A stretch of 64,000 nt of DNA from Ectobius pallidus (GCA_964059195.1 CAXKWD010000002.1:168894559-168958558), one strand, 5' to 3'. Positions 1 to 9,926 are shown, numbered from the stretch's first letter. Made by a program: numbers and translations. The notes: generated by a model from the sequence alone, not told the origin.

Positions 1-232
1 TCCTCAGTTTTAGTTGACCAGACTACCCATGCAACGGAGGGCGTGGTTTCCATGTCACCTTCACACAGTGATCTCAATATATAAACAGGATATACAACAG
101 CTGTGTTTTGGAATTGCATAAATCGTGACGTTCACTTGTTGTTAAGTTGGCTACACCGTACGTATTGGTGAAGTGTGCTTCCTATGTTAAACATATATTT
201 ATGAAAGTGTTTTTATTATTTTTCATGACAAA

Positions 233-1240
233 ATGGTCAAATATTGCATGGTAGGCTATATGGCTGCACAGAGCTCCAGAGAAATGGAAGTGGACTTAAG
301 TTTCACAAGTAGGTTATTTTTGTTTGGAACATTTGAGGATACTGGCCAAATCTGACTTAGCCTCAAGCGTAGCATAGCCACGAACGCTTGTCTTTTTCTT
401 GCCTGTTTGTACAGGTTTCCATTTTCTTGGCCTGATATTCCGAAGAAGTGGGTTCAAGCAATGTGCAGAGAATATTGGTCACCCACAGCGTACAGTACAT
501 TAAGCAGCAGACACTTTACACCTGATTGCTATCAGTCATAAGGACTGGTGCACTTGTAAAATTACTAAAAGATGCTGTACCATCAATCTTCAATTTTCCA
601 GGACATCTTCAAAAAATTATTGTTCCAAAAAGACAACTGGTTCGTAACATAGGAGTAACCAGGCCGACCATATAGGGGGGGGGGGAGGTTACAACATCTG
701 GGGGGTATGGAATACCCCCCCCCCCCCAGGGAGAGGGGGTTCGGGGGTCCTCCCCCGAAAAATTTTAAAAATTAAGATGCACAATAACGAGTTTTAAGCT
801 TCCCGCGCTTTATACTCGTATTAAGCTATTTATAAGCAGACTTAAAAAAATTGTACAATTTTCATTTTTTTAATCAATGGGGGGGGGGGGGTTCAAACCC
901 CCAAAAACCCCTCGTTACGCCTCTGGTTCGTAATGTGGTTAGTAGTAGGCCTACTTTAGGTACCATGTAGGAATATAAATTATGCAAAATGTCAGTCATG
1001 TAATCATAGTATTCTTATGCATGTAGGCCTAAATTTTTCATGCTAGTTTTTAATTGCAGAAATAAGAGGAAGCAGATGTTTTTGTATAAGACCTCGCTGA
1101 AAATTATACGAAAATGGATAAATAGACAAACAGATGATCTCCCACCATCTCCTATCAAAACAGAATTGAGAAAGAACAAAAGGCTACAGACGATTGTCTG
1201 TCGCAAGAACAAGAAGATAAATAGCATGGCTAATTAATTT
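233..1240 (+). pseudogene. THAP-domain gene relic 1 (three exons, frameshifted)
   Basis: Relic of a THAP zinc-finger protein, a DNA-binding fold known from transcription factors and P-element transposases. Exon 1 (233-308) starts MVKYCMVGY and ends with the LSF block at donor AA|GTAGGT. Exon 2 starts at 415 after TTTGTACAG and reads FPFSWPDIPKKW, then HFTPDCY near 520 and LLKDAVPSIFNFP near 560-600. Exon 3 (1060-1240, acceptor TAATTGCAG) encodes a basic segment ending RRKNKK-like (CRKNKKINSMAN), as in the coiled coil that follows many THAP domains. One missing T before the exon 1 donor, in-frame stops after CYQS, a lost second Cys of the C2CH set and an insertion at 648-922 show it is dead. 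A TATATAAA at 78-85 could be its old TATA box. The THAP identity is seen in the residues; the exon joins are inferred. Confidence 0.7.
648..922. mobile_element. Small G/C-run insertion flanked by an 11-bp direct repeat
   Basis: A 275-bp block splits the THAP relic. CTGGTTCGTAA occurs on both sides (637-647 and 923-933), as expected for a target-site duplication. Its inner ends are near-inverted: AGGAGTAACC at 651 and CGTTACGCCT ending at 922. The interior has long G and C runs (about 11 G at 676, about 14 C at 715, about 12 G at 880) and a GTTCAAACCCCC segment. It has no coding capacity, and the superfamily is unknown to me. The variable-looking 11-bp duplication would fit either a retroposon or a Mutator-like MITE. 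Confidence 0.6.
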
Positions 1241-2049
1241 TCATATTTGAAGAAAATGAACTTCTAAGTAGGCCTACTGACTTAAAGTATTTTGAAATTT
1301 TATTTCAGTGGCTTCCCTTTGCGCTAGTCTACAGGAATTATTAAAAAAAAAATAATGTGATTTGTATCCAGTACAGTAACGGTAAAGTTGAAGGTCACGG
1401 TTTATACATTTCCAAAGCACTTAGAACAGATTTTGTCTATTCTCTTTATATATCGAAATCAAGCATAATATCGCAAAATGAAGGCCTATTGTGAAGTTAT
1501 TTTAATATTAAAAATGCGAGTGTTTACAACTGTTTACCAATGAACATTCACGCCTGATTGAGATTAAAGAAATATTTTTACCAAACCATTACGATATGAA
1601 ATTAGTTTTGTTATGTACTTAAAAAGCATAAAGTAGTTTATATTGAAACGTTTCATTCATAAAAGTGTTTTAAAAACGCCAATACATCTTCATAATTCAA
1701 TTAATACACATGAGTTTGTTAGAAGGAGATACGGGATAGGAGCTAAATTATACGTTCACTTTCATGGCGGACCGCGAACCCTGCCGTCACGATTTTTCAT
1801 CATGCAGTGCTACCTCCAGTATGTAATAGAGCTCAATGCCTTCACACCACGGAGGAAAGAATATTCTTTCCCCCGTGCTTCACACGGCCGACTTGAAGCA
1901 AGTTGCGCACTCAGGATTTAAGTGTCTCCTAGCTTTGACACCAGGTGGTGGCGTGGCGGGCAATTCAAAAATACAGATACATTTATAGTAAAAACCAACA
2001 TTCATGGTATGGAAATTAACTTTAAAAATACGTATTGTAAAGGAAAAAT
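1241..2049. other. No recognisable gene
   Basis: About 0.8 kb of AT-rich sequence between the THAP relic and the LINE. A 92-codon open frame at 1643-1921 has no recognisable domain. I see nothing else I can support. Confidence 0.5.
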
Positions 2050-2058
2050 ACTGGTGAA

Positions 2059-3666
2059 GTGCTACTTCACCTACTTCCCCTGAATAGCCGCCACTGTATT
2101 AGTCTTGGATCTAATAATCTCAAAGGCATTTATAAGAACTGCAAAAGGAAACTACATAGGTTAGTACGTGAAACTAGGATAAAAAATAACGATAACATAA
2201 TAAATAATGCTAACAACAAATCTAAAGCCATGTGGAATATAGTCAGAAAGGAGAGCAATTCTTCATACATGAACAAACAAGATTGTTTTAATGAACTAAG
2301 TCCTTCTGAGTTCAACAAGTTTTTTATAGAAAAAGTTCATGAACTGATAAGTAAAGTATCTGTGTTATCAAACAATAGAGATTCAAGTTTTTATTTAAAT
2401 AAGTTGACAAAACCTGATAGTGCCTTTAACTTTCACATTGTAGAAGTCAAGGATATTGAAAGAGCAATCCTAAGAATGAGTAATTCCAAGAGCGAGGACA
2501 TATATAATTTAAGTTCAATTATATTAAAGTACGGGATAAACCATATAAAGGAACCTCTGACTCATATCATAAATTCTTGCATTATTGATTACGTTTACCC
2601 TAAAGAATTTAAGGTGGTTAAAGTAATACCAATATTTAAAAAGGGCAACAGATCCTCTCTTGAAAATTATAGACCGATCTCATTGATTCCAGTTGTTTCT
2701 AAAGTTTTTGAGACTATACTGAATAATCAGATTGTTGAGTATTTTGAGCGAAATGAGTTGTTTAACAACTCTCAATTTGGTTATAGATCTGGACTTGGTA
2801 CAGTGAAGGCAGCTGTTTCTTTTATACAAAAGTGTATCTTGGGGTTGGACAGCAAGGAAAGTGTTAAAGTGAAACTATATGACTTATCAAAAGCATTTGA
2901 TACAGTTTCTCACTCTCTTCTTCTAGAAAAGTTAAGATTTTATGGTTTTCAGGAGGAGTCCGTCTCACTTTTAAATTCTTATCTAAGTGGAAGGTTACAA
3001 AAAGTGGTATTTAATGAAAGAGAGTCTAACTTCTTAACAGTTTCACATGGTGTACCTCAAGGATCCATTCTTGGCCCAATTCTTTTTATTATCTATATAA
3101 ATGACCTGCCTAAGAATATTTTGACACCCCTATCTAGTAGTTTTCTTTTTGCCGATGATCTCAATATTTGTTTCAAATCGCACGATATTGACATTTTAGG
3201 CTCTACTTTAAATTCAGTTTCAGATATTGTCCATGATTGGTGTACTGCTAACTTCTTTAGTATAAATACAGAAAAGACCCAAGTTTTAGCACTAACATAC
3301 AGTAATAGTAATAGTCACAAAGTAGACAATGAGAATGACTCTGTTAATTTTTTGGGGTTCTTGATAGATAAAAATTTAGATTGGGAGAATCATATTATGA
3401 GAATTGAATCCAAGGTTTATGTAATACGTAGGTTAAGATTGTCTGTAAGTTTGAAGGTTCTTAAAACAGTTTATTTTGCACAAATACATAGTCATTTGAG
3501 CTATGGTACACTACTGTGGGGCCAACAGTCTTCGGCTTTAAGGCTACTGAAAATCCAAAAGAAATGTGTAAGATTAATGTGTGGCCTTTCTTTCCGTGGT
3601 CACTGTAGGTCGAGTTTTATTAAGTTGGGTATTATGACAGTACCAGCCATTTTTATTTATCAGTGA
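2059..3666 (+). CDS. LINE ORF2 fragment: reverse transcriptase
   Basis: A 535-codon open frame with a full RT core. PISLIPVVSKVFE lies near residue 210. The first catalytic aspartate is in YDLSKAFDTVSH (about 273), followed by GVPQGSILGPILF (about 331) and the F-A-D-D active-site box in FLFADDLNI (about 362). The thumb and the start of the C-terminal region follow. The first methionine is arbitrary, because the true ORF2 began with an endonuclease that is absent. The frame ends at TGA 3664-3666; the remaining C-terminus continues at 3676 in another frame, so at least one frameshift or stop has accumulated. The RT would prime cDNA synthesis at a nicked target, but this copy cannot cut DNA itself. 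The clade assignment to Jockey/CR1 is by motif style only. Confidence 0.88.
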   Translation: MLLHLLPLNSRHCISLGSNNLKGIYKNCKRKLHRLVRETRIKNNDNIINNANNKSKAMWNIVRKESNSSYMNKQDCFNELSPSEFNKFFIEKVHELISKVSVLSNNRDSSFYLNKLTKPDSAFNFHIVEVKDIERAILRMSNSKSEDIYNLSSIILKYGINHIKEPLTHIINSCIIDYVYPKEFKVVKVIPIFKKGNRSSLENYRPISLIPVVSKVFETILNNQIVEYFERNELFNNSQFGYRSGLGTVKAAVSFIQKCILGLDSKESVKVKLYDLSKAFDTVSHSLLLEKLRFYGFQEESVSLLNSYLSGRLQKVVFNERESNFLTVSHGVPQGSILGPILFIIYINDLPKNILTPLSSSFLFADDLNICFKSHDIDILGSTLNSVSDIVHDWCTANFFSINTEKTQVLALTYSNSNSHKVDNENDSVNFLGFLIDKNLDWENHIMRIESKVYVIRRLRLSVSLKVLKTVYFAQIHSHLSYGTLLWGQQSSALRLLKIQKKCVRLMCGLSFRGHCRSSFIKLGIMTVPAIFIYQ

Positions 3667-3675
3667 CTTCTTTAT

Positions 3676-3942
3676 ATGAAGGAGAACCTTTATCTTTATG
3701 ATGAGTTAAGCTCAACACATAGTTATCAAACCAGAAATAGAAATTGTCTGGAATTACCCAGGTGCAATTATAGCAAAACACAAAAAACCTTTTATTACTT
3801 GTCTATTAAATTTTATAATGCTCTTCCTTTGTCTATAAAACTGTTACCATACCCCAGATTCAAGAAAGAAATACAAACAATCTTGACCAATAACTGTATA
3901 TATAAAGTAGAGGAATTCTTCGATATTAATTTTGCTGTTTAA
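3676..3942 (+). pseudogene. LINE ORF2 C-terminal tail (frameshifted continuation)
   Basis: An 88-codon frame just after the RT stop. It carries the tail seen in Jockey/CR1 ORF2 proteins: YQTRNRNCLELP, then KFYNALPLSIK and a basic FKKEIQTIL segment before the stop. It is a continuation of the RT protein in a different frame. The same tail type recurs at 15335-15785, 17365-17604 and 20715-21160. Confidence 0.75.
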
Positions 3943-4083
3943 AAGTTATGACAATGTATTGATTATTTTAGCATGTTATTAGAGTAATAATTTTGATGTT
4001 AGTAGTAGTTTATTTAGATTTGACGGATGTAATACATTTGATGTAGGCCCTACTCATTTGTTACTACAATAAAGATTTATTTA

Positions 4084-4115
<32 letters not shown>

Positions 4116-4161
4116 GGACTTTTAATAGTGAAGGAGGAAAAGGAATGTTATTTTTTTCAAG

Positions 4162-5070
4162 TCAGTCTCGAATATCCTGTATTCGGGAGCCTGTAGTTGG
4201 GGGTTTGTTGTCCAGAACGCTATGGTATGGGGCATTGTCCATCACAATTATGCCATCTGGTGGTAAATTTGGTATCAGTCGTTCTTCTGCCCATTTCTTG
4301 AAATTTTCGAAATTCATTTCGTCATGGTTTTCGCCGGTTTTCTGTTTGACTTTGAAAACTAATTTGGCACAGGGGATGAAACCATTTCTGCCTCCAACAT
4401 GCACAATTATGTAACGCTGACCAGCACTATCATTTTTCCTAATGCCAAATTCTGTCTCGCTTTGCCAACATTTATTCACTGTATAGTGAGGGTGTATCCA
4501 TGTCTCATCTAGATATGTGACTGGTTTCTTTTCAGCTCCTAGTTTGTCGTTATTTCTAATTCTTCGCAAATAACGAGCTCGGCTGGCTACAATATCACTT
4601 CTTTCTATTAATACATACCGGTTATTTTTACACTTGTTAAATTTGTATCCCAGTTTCTTCAATATTTTCCTAAGTGTTTCTTTCTCTCCCCTAAATTTTA
4701 ATTGTTTCTTTGCTTCTGCTAGAATATCAGTGAGAGTTGGGACTTTCTTCTCGACTGTATACATAGATGTAATTATATTTTTCAGGGCACACTCTTGAAA
4801 GCTGTCCAATGTCTTTCTACGTGCTGACGTTTTCCTTTTCTTCCCAGGAGTTACAATTTTGCTTCCAGTTGCTTCGGCAATTTGGCCTTCTTTTCTAATT
4901 TGTGACACAGTATGAACTGACACTCCTAAAGCCATTGAAGCTCTCAATGTTGGGTTGTTAATAGGAGCACATAAAGCACCATTCACTTTTTCTTTGTCAA
5001 AATGTTGAATAACCCTATGTATAAATTTTCGACCTTCACTATGAATAGTAACATTTGACATGTTAGACAT
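4162..5070 (-). CDS. IS630/Tc1-mariner-type DDE transposase, C-terminally short
   Basis: A 302-codon frame. Residues about 40-75 look like a helix-turn-helix (MALGVSVHTVSQIRKEG). A basic linker follows (KKRKTSARRK), then an RNase H-fold transposase core. The first catalytic Asp is in VTYLDETWIHPHY (about residue 186) and the second in GIIVMDNAPYHS (about 275). The spacing and flanking residues fit the DDE_3 (IS630/Tc1) group. The protein stops 27 residues after the second Asp, so the third acidic residue is missing and the copy is probably inactive. Its ATG is 45 bp from the end of the MITE at 5115-6382, which separates it from its original upstream region. A related N-terminal fragment is at 9711-9926. 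Confidence 0.82.
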   Translation of the reverse strand: MSNMSNVTIHSEGRKFIHRVIQHFDKEKVNGALCAPINNPTLRASMALGVSVHTVSQIRKEGQIAEATGSKIVTPGKKRKTSARRKTLDSFQECALKNIITSMYTVEKKVPTLTDILAEAKKQLKFRGEKETLRKILKKLGYKFNKCKNNRYVLIERSDIVASRARYLRRIRNNDKLGAEKKPVTYLDETWIHPHYTVNKCWQSETEFGIRKNDSAGQRYIIVHVGGRNGFIPCAKLVFKVKQKTGENHDEMNFENFKKWAEERLIPNLPPDGIIVMDNAPYHSVLDNKPPTTGSRIQDIRD

Positions 5071-5114
5071 AAATAAATAAATACCAATAAATAAATATAA
5101 AGGAAGAAGTAAAT

Positions 5115-6382
5115 GGGTGATTCTTCAAATACGGGGAAAATTTGGAGTGTGGAAAATCCAAATTTTTTACTTTGTTTAAAAAATCTCAAAAAAATTACTA
5201 AAATACTTCAGGGGTTACTTGATTATAATATGACACCAGCAGAGCTTAAATGTATATTCTTATTTATTTTATTTCTTTATTTTTTTTAAAGCCATGTGAA
5301 TGACATCCGTGTACATGTGGACGGCAGAAGGCCACATTAATGACTAACTTGGACAACAATATGCTTTTCTTTATGTGGTTTCATATTTTTCTCAGTGTGC
5401 TTCAGTTGATTTTGCACCAAATTTGCAAATTTGTGTGCATACTCCGGAATTAATGTAATTTTAACGAGACTGTGTTTTTATGGTTTTGGGGGAGGGGGAA
5501 ATCAAGCAGAAATTCATTTAATCAGTTTTAAGATCTTAACTACAGGTCACAGACACCGCAAACACAATAGTATCCTACATTTATCATCTACATGACTTGA
5601 GAGTCATCCACATACCCCTTCATGAGACATGTGGATGACACAAAAATCAGGCATTTGAATGACAAAAAGGAGTTAAAGTGGTCTCAGCAAGCCATTCCTA
5701 AACCTCTGTAAGCTCAACTTCAGTCAAGTACTTTGAATTGGAAGGTTTTTCATAGTGCACAATCAAAATTAATTAATATTCACTTTCTGCCTACTTTCTA
5801 GAAGCCATGTTAATGACGGGGAATAAAAACGTTTTCCTTGAAAATGATGCAAAGTCCTTTGTTAATCCCAAACTGTTTGTAATCAAGCAAAATTCAATCT
5901 TACAATTCAACCAGAAGCTGCCCTGTTGGCTTTCTAACACTGTTGCCAGTTATACAAATTTCTCATTTCTGCAGAAAAAATTCCATTCTTTTCAGCCATG
6001 TGGATGACCAAAAACCCTTGGGACATTCTTTATGTTCATTAGGTGGGGTGACAATTTTATTTCATTTTATTTTTTAGGGGTTAATATTCTTCACACATTC
6101 ATACTCATTGACAGGAAAAAAGTTGAAAAGGAAATAACATTTTGTTTTGTGGAAAAATACATTAGAATATACAAAGCCGAGGTTTGGGACAGGGCATGTG
6201 GATGACAATTCATTGAATTAAATTTGATTTTGGAATATCAGAATTTAAAGTTAGTGACATTTCAAAGTGATAGTTGTATGGAAGTAGTAGAAACAAACTT
6301 TTATTTTAATTTTTTTTAAAGTTGAATTTGAAGGGAAATATCACTCCGGAACACAAATTTTCCCGTATTTGAAGAATCACCC
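5115..6382. mobile_element. 1.27-kb MITE with ~35-bp inverted ends and repeated internal 12-mer
   Basis: The ends GGGTGATTCTTCAAATACGG (5115) and its complement ending at 6382 are inverted over about 35 bp, with a few mismatches after position 22. AAAT flanks both ends (5111-5114, 6383-6386), a possible 4-bp target duplication. There is no credible coding frame. The 12-mer CATGTGGATGAC or close variants recurs inside at 5293, 5333, 5628, 5652, 5806, 5997 and 6195, with an inverted copy at 5603. These could be transposase-binding subterminal sites. Superfamily not assigned. Confidence 0.78.
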
Positions 6383-6531
6383 AAATAAATATAAAAAATA
6401 ACACATAACAAAATAGACTGAATAACTGGCAACTGAAATTTGCACGACAGACTGTACACCCGATCACTAGGCCTACTGAAAAGAAATTCAACTGTGGGTG
6501 GCGGATACCTAAACACGTGCAAAAGATCATA
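6383..6531. other. Spacer between MITE and tandem duplication
   Basis: AT-rich sequence, probably the displaced upstream flank of the transposase gene. No feature seen. Confidence 0.35.
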
Positions 6532-6870
6532 ACATGATTGCCAGATTATTCATTTGGACTACGGATGTCGAAGGTGTCAGGTCATTTAAAAACACAGTAA
6601 TTCTCAGCGCCCCTGTTCCAGCCAAATAACCCAACACAGTGGAAGTGACAGTGGCAGCGTGGCGGCAGGGGGTGAAAGAAGGAACAGATCATTTCTAAGC
6701 ACTTTCCCCATAGGGACATGGTTGCCAGATTATTCATTTGGACTACGGCAGTCGAAGGTGTCAGGTCATTTAAAAACACAGTAGCCTAATTCTCAGCACT
6801 CCTCTTGCAGCCAAATGGCTTAACTGAGTGAATAGGAAGTGGCAACGTCAAAGGAGGGAGATAGCGGTGG
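6532..6870. repeat. Two-copy direct tandem duplication, period 184 bp
   Basis: TTGCCAGATTATTCATTTGG begins at 6538 and again at 6722. Similarity continues through GTCAGGTCATTTAAAAACAC and the CAGCCAAAT block. The copies differ by small indels in their second half. Not coding. Confidence 0.85.
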
Positions 6871-7045
6871 AAGACACATTCCGGGGAAACATATTTTCTG
6901 CATGCAGAGATAACTTGGTGGCGTAGTAACGACAAAGAATCATACCCCGAACATTACTCATGCATTTTCAGTAAATCAGAACTAAATCCCATTCTACTGA
7001 AGAAGTATATATAAAAAAAAAAAAAAAAAAAAAAAATAAATAAAC
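6871..7045. other. Spacer ending in an A-rich run
   Basis: Unremarkable sequence followed by about 23 consecutive A (7015-7036) that abuts the SINE. No gene seen. Confidence 0.4.
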
Positions 7046-7331
7046 TCCATGGCGCTACATCCCTGGAGGGATTTGGCCTACCACCTGACTGCTGCATCAT
7101 CTACCACAGGCAGACGGCAGGATTGGGGGGCATGTGGTCAGCATGCCGACACCCAAGGCCATCAATGGTGGTTTTCATGACCGGAGTAGCTCCTCAATTT
7201 GAATCACGAGGCTGAGTGCACCCCTACCAGACCTCCCTACCTCAGAAAAATCCGAGGAGGTACCGGGATTCGAACCCAGGCCGACGGATCTGCAGTCAGA
7301 AATGCTAACCACAAGACCACGCCGGCGGTCT
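7046..7331 (-). mobile_element. tRNA-derived SINE (family 1), reverse orientation
   Basis: Read on the minus strand, it has an A-box-like TGGTCTTGTGGTTAGC and a perfect B box GGTTCGAATCC (complement at 7269-7280), followed by a tRNA-unrelated body. That body ends in the conserved block whose plus strand reads GGCGCTACATCCCTGGAGGG. A second copy without the tRNA head lies at 27445-27552. An A/T run borders its 3' side. Such elements are transcribed by RNA polymerase III and copied by LINE enzymes. Confidence 0.85.
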
Positions 7332-7810
7332 CCAGTGAACAGTGTTTTATTTGGGAAGTTGGTAATGTGCACATCAATTGGACCGTTACAGAAAGCATTA
7401 TGATTGACTCAAGGTTCTTTCGGCCAAAAGATTTCTGTAATTTGTCTTTATTTTCATTTATGAAGCATTTATAAACCTGTGTGAGGTCTCAAAATATTCT
7501 GTGGAAGTTCCTGAATGATTTGAGTGGTTTAAAAAAAAAATTAAAAAGTGGTTTTACCTGGATTTTATAAGTTTATGTAGGCTACCTAAACTAGACCTAT
7601 ACCTATTTTTATGCGTATATGATGAAGCGTACAATAGTGAGTTGCAGTGTTGGCATTGAGCAAATACATAGCCGAGATAGATGTAGGGGAAGTTGGCAGT
7701 GCTGCAAGCATTGGCTTGGAAGAGAGGGGAAGCAAGCCGGCAGACGAGAGTGGGCGGAACTTGGCTGGTGCACGACCTAAAGCTATCTTTTGCCAGAAAA
7801 TATAATTAAC
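7332..7810. other. Putative intron of ANKFY1 with no feature seen
   Basis: Sequence downstream (minus sense) of the exon 2 donor. No further ANKFY1 exon is visible between here and position 1, so the intron probably runs past the left edge. Confidence 0.4.
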
Positions 7811-8102
7811 CTGTACAGTTGCTGGTCGAATAATCCTGCTACAGTCTGAAGAAGTCTAGCCACAAAACTGTTTTCATTTACTTCTCCTGCAGCAGCTGCA
7901 GCAAGTGCATATTTTCTCTCCAATTCATTGCAGTGAGCTTGTAGTTTCACATACTCTTCTTTCAAGAGAGTTAAATGTTGCTGTAGTTTACTTATTTCCC
8001 CTGTAACATAAAAGAAATCAACTGTCAACATTTTTTAAGTATAGTAGGCTATATCAGAGTCAAGACGTTATATTTTAACTCACCCTTTTCTGTTTTGGCC
8101 AT
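7811..8102 (-). CDS. ANKFY1: ANKFY1 (rabankyrin-5) orthologue, first two coding exons
   Basis: Exon 1 (8084-8102) encodes MAKTEK plus one base, with donor G|GTGAGT. Exon 2 (7811-8000, acceptor TTATGTTACAG) continues in phase as GEISKLQQHLTLLKEEYVKL, then a coiled-coil stretch, NSFVARLLQTVAGLFDQQLY, and donor CAG|GTTAAT. This matches the N-terminus of ANKFY1: a short Met-leader, a coiled coil, then the approach to the BTB domain, which normally starts with LYSDL. ANKFY1 is a Rab5 effector on early endosomes with BTB, ankyrin and FYVE domains. Only the N-terminal ~70 residues are here; the remainder should lie to the left beyond the window, after an intron of at least 7.8 kb filled with transposons. 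The exon joins and reading phase agree exactly, which supports a live gene. Confidence 0.82.
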
Positions 8103-8639
8103 TACTTTATTAACTCATTAACTCCTAATTATGTTCCAAACAGAATCAACAAAGTATGCGAACACAAGTGTTTTAATTATAATTCAATGCACACATACAC
8201 CTCTCACTTTACTAGTAACATGAGGATACTCCCACCACTACCACTGAACACATAGAATAGAAGTGTAGTGTGTACCCTCTGCATTTAAATGTGGAAAATC
8301 GAGCGATGAAGCGCTCCAACTGGCCTGGCCAATAACTAGAGCTATGGAAATCACTGCCTTCTATAGACCGTCCCAACCTTAAAAGACAGTATTGGTCTTA
8401 TGCAGCGCACTGATGCCAGATCTACTCACATTACAAGGCCCGGCACATGATGTGAAAAAGCTCTTAAACCTCGTGAAAACATCGAAATTTGTTTCTTGTA
8501 CATAATAATTAATGTAAATCATGCCCTGCAGATAGAACGACGGCACACCCTTCTTCCCTTATTTTCAACCCCCATGAGTAATATTTTCTCTATAGGCCCA
8601 CAAATCTACATTTTATGACCAATGTCTACAAAATGTTAC
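8103..8639. other. Upstream flank of ANKFY1
   Basis: Probably holds the 5' UTR and promoter of the minus-strand ANKFY1 gene. I see no decisive TATA box or other motif and cannot place the transcription start. Confidence 0.35.
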
Positions 8640-9340
8640 ACGTGTACCCTGTGGAATCAAGTAAAAATTCTACGAGACAATCATTCTCGAAAAAAACACC
8701 CCTTGCGAAATGTTCAATCCCTACTTTGTGATCTTTTTACTAGTCTACATTGTTTGAACGATTTTTACCAAACTTTACACACAGACCCTATAAAAACAAG
8801 AGAAAAATTAGGCGAAGTTAATTTTGGAAGAAGCCACCCTTTAAATGTTTCTACCCCTATTACACCACCAAAATTTAGATCTACATTCTTGACGTGTTTT
8901 TAACAGACTTTGTACACAGAACGTATAGAATCAGGAGAAAATGGTAGGAAAACTAATTTTGGAACAAACCACATTTTAGATCTTTCACCCCTATTTTGTG
9001 ATATATATTTATCTACATCCTTTGACCAATTTTATCAGACTTTATACCAAGAACCTATTGAATCAAGAGAAATTTTTAACCAAAGTTTATTTGGATGAAA
9101 CCACTCCTTAAATGTTGCAACCCCTATTATATAAATGTTATTTAAATCTAAATTCTCTGATAAATTTTTGCCAGACTTTACACAGAGCTAACAGAACCAG
9201 GAGAAAAACTTAGGTAAAACTAAATTTGGGGGAAAAAAAAGTCCCTTAAATGTTTTAATCCCTATTAAATGACGTTTAAATCTACATTCTTTTGGCTCAT
9301 TTTACGACTTGACACACAGAAAAGAAATACTAATAGGAAT
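8640..9340. repeat. Degenerate ~135-bp tandem repeat, about five units
   Basis: The landmark AAATGTTNNAACCCCTATT recurs in diverged form at about 8708, 8843, 8975, 9108 and 9247. Each unit also has a CAGACTTTACACACAGAACC-like block, then GAATCAAGAGAAA. Short open frames across it are by-products of the repeat. It looks like an old minisatellite or satellite remnant. Confidence 0.75.
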
Positions 9341-9569
9341 TTCTGTCTCTTCTTACCTCAACCCCACCCTCCATGGTCTTTAGAAGTAATAGGGTCCTTG
9401 AGTGTGACAAGTTGTGCTTTCTCTAGGGCCTAAATTTTGAAAATTAAAGGGGCTTCCTCCAAAATTGACTTCGAAGTACAAGTAAAATACAAAACCAGGT
9501 GACGCCGGGTCCTTTAAGCTAATAATTTATAAATGTTAAATTTAATATTAAATTTCATTTCGATAATAT

Positions 9570-9626
9570 TTTTCATCATTATTATTATTATCATTATTAT
9601 TATTATTGATATTATTATTACTATTA
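9570..9626. repeat. (ATT)n microsatellite
   Basis: Imperfect run of ATT/ATTATT units, interrupted by GATATT and ACTATT. Confidence 0.9.
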
Positions 9627-9710
9627 TTGTGTTATAATTTTCAAGAATATAATTATAAAGGGAAGTAATAGTTAAAATACATTACATGCCTTTAGGCCTG
9701 TTCACTATCC

Positions 9711-9926
9711 TCAGGGAGTAGTATTATTCCTTCTCAGAGGGCCTTTCGTTTTTTCTTTTCTTATTCTATACAGTAAACTTTCTGGACACCCGGTAGCTTC
9801 TGCTATCTCTTTAATTGCCTGGGTAACGTTCATTTTCTTCAAGAAATAATTAAGTATATTTAATACTATAATTCGCTCTTTACTGCGCAATTTGTCAACA
9901 CTAAGGTTTCTAGTTCCTCTATTCAT
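9711..9926 (-). pseudogene. N-terminal fragment of an IS630/Tc1-like transposase
   Basis: A 71-residue frame from MNRGTRNLSV. It has a predicted helix-turn-helix (VTQAIKEIAEATGCPESLLY, then RIRKEKTKG) matching in style the N-terminus of the transposase at 4162-5070 and of its family. It stops before any catalytic core. The upstream methionine at 10061 would add a hydrophobic, unrelated leader, so I take the later start. Likely a truncated relic. Confidence 0.6.

Larger units (their letters stand above)
2050..4114 (+). mobile_element. 5'-truncated non-LTR retrotransposon (Jockey/CR1-like)
   Basis: LINE copy that keeps the reverse transcriptase and 3' end but no endonuclease, so it is 5'-truncated near 2050. 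The RT reading frame is followed by a short frame (3676-3942) with the conserved C-terminal tail (YQTRNRNCLELPRCNY, then FYNALPLSIK). The 3' end is a TTATT/TTA simple repeat at about 4075-4114. The direction of truncation and the repetitive 3' tail are typical of target-primed reverse transcription. Confidence 0.85.

Noticed and set aside
1643..1921. 92-codon frame
   Set aside because: No domain and no splice or promoter context; length expected by chance in this much sequence.
8640..9340. CRISPR-like array
   Set aside because: Repeats of ~135 bp are degenerate throughout without unique spacers, and the sequence is clearly eukaryotic.
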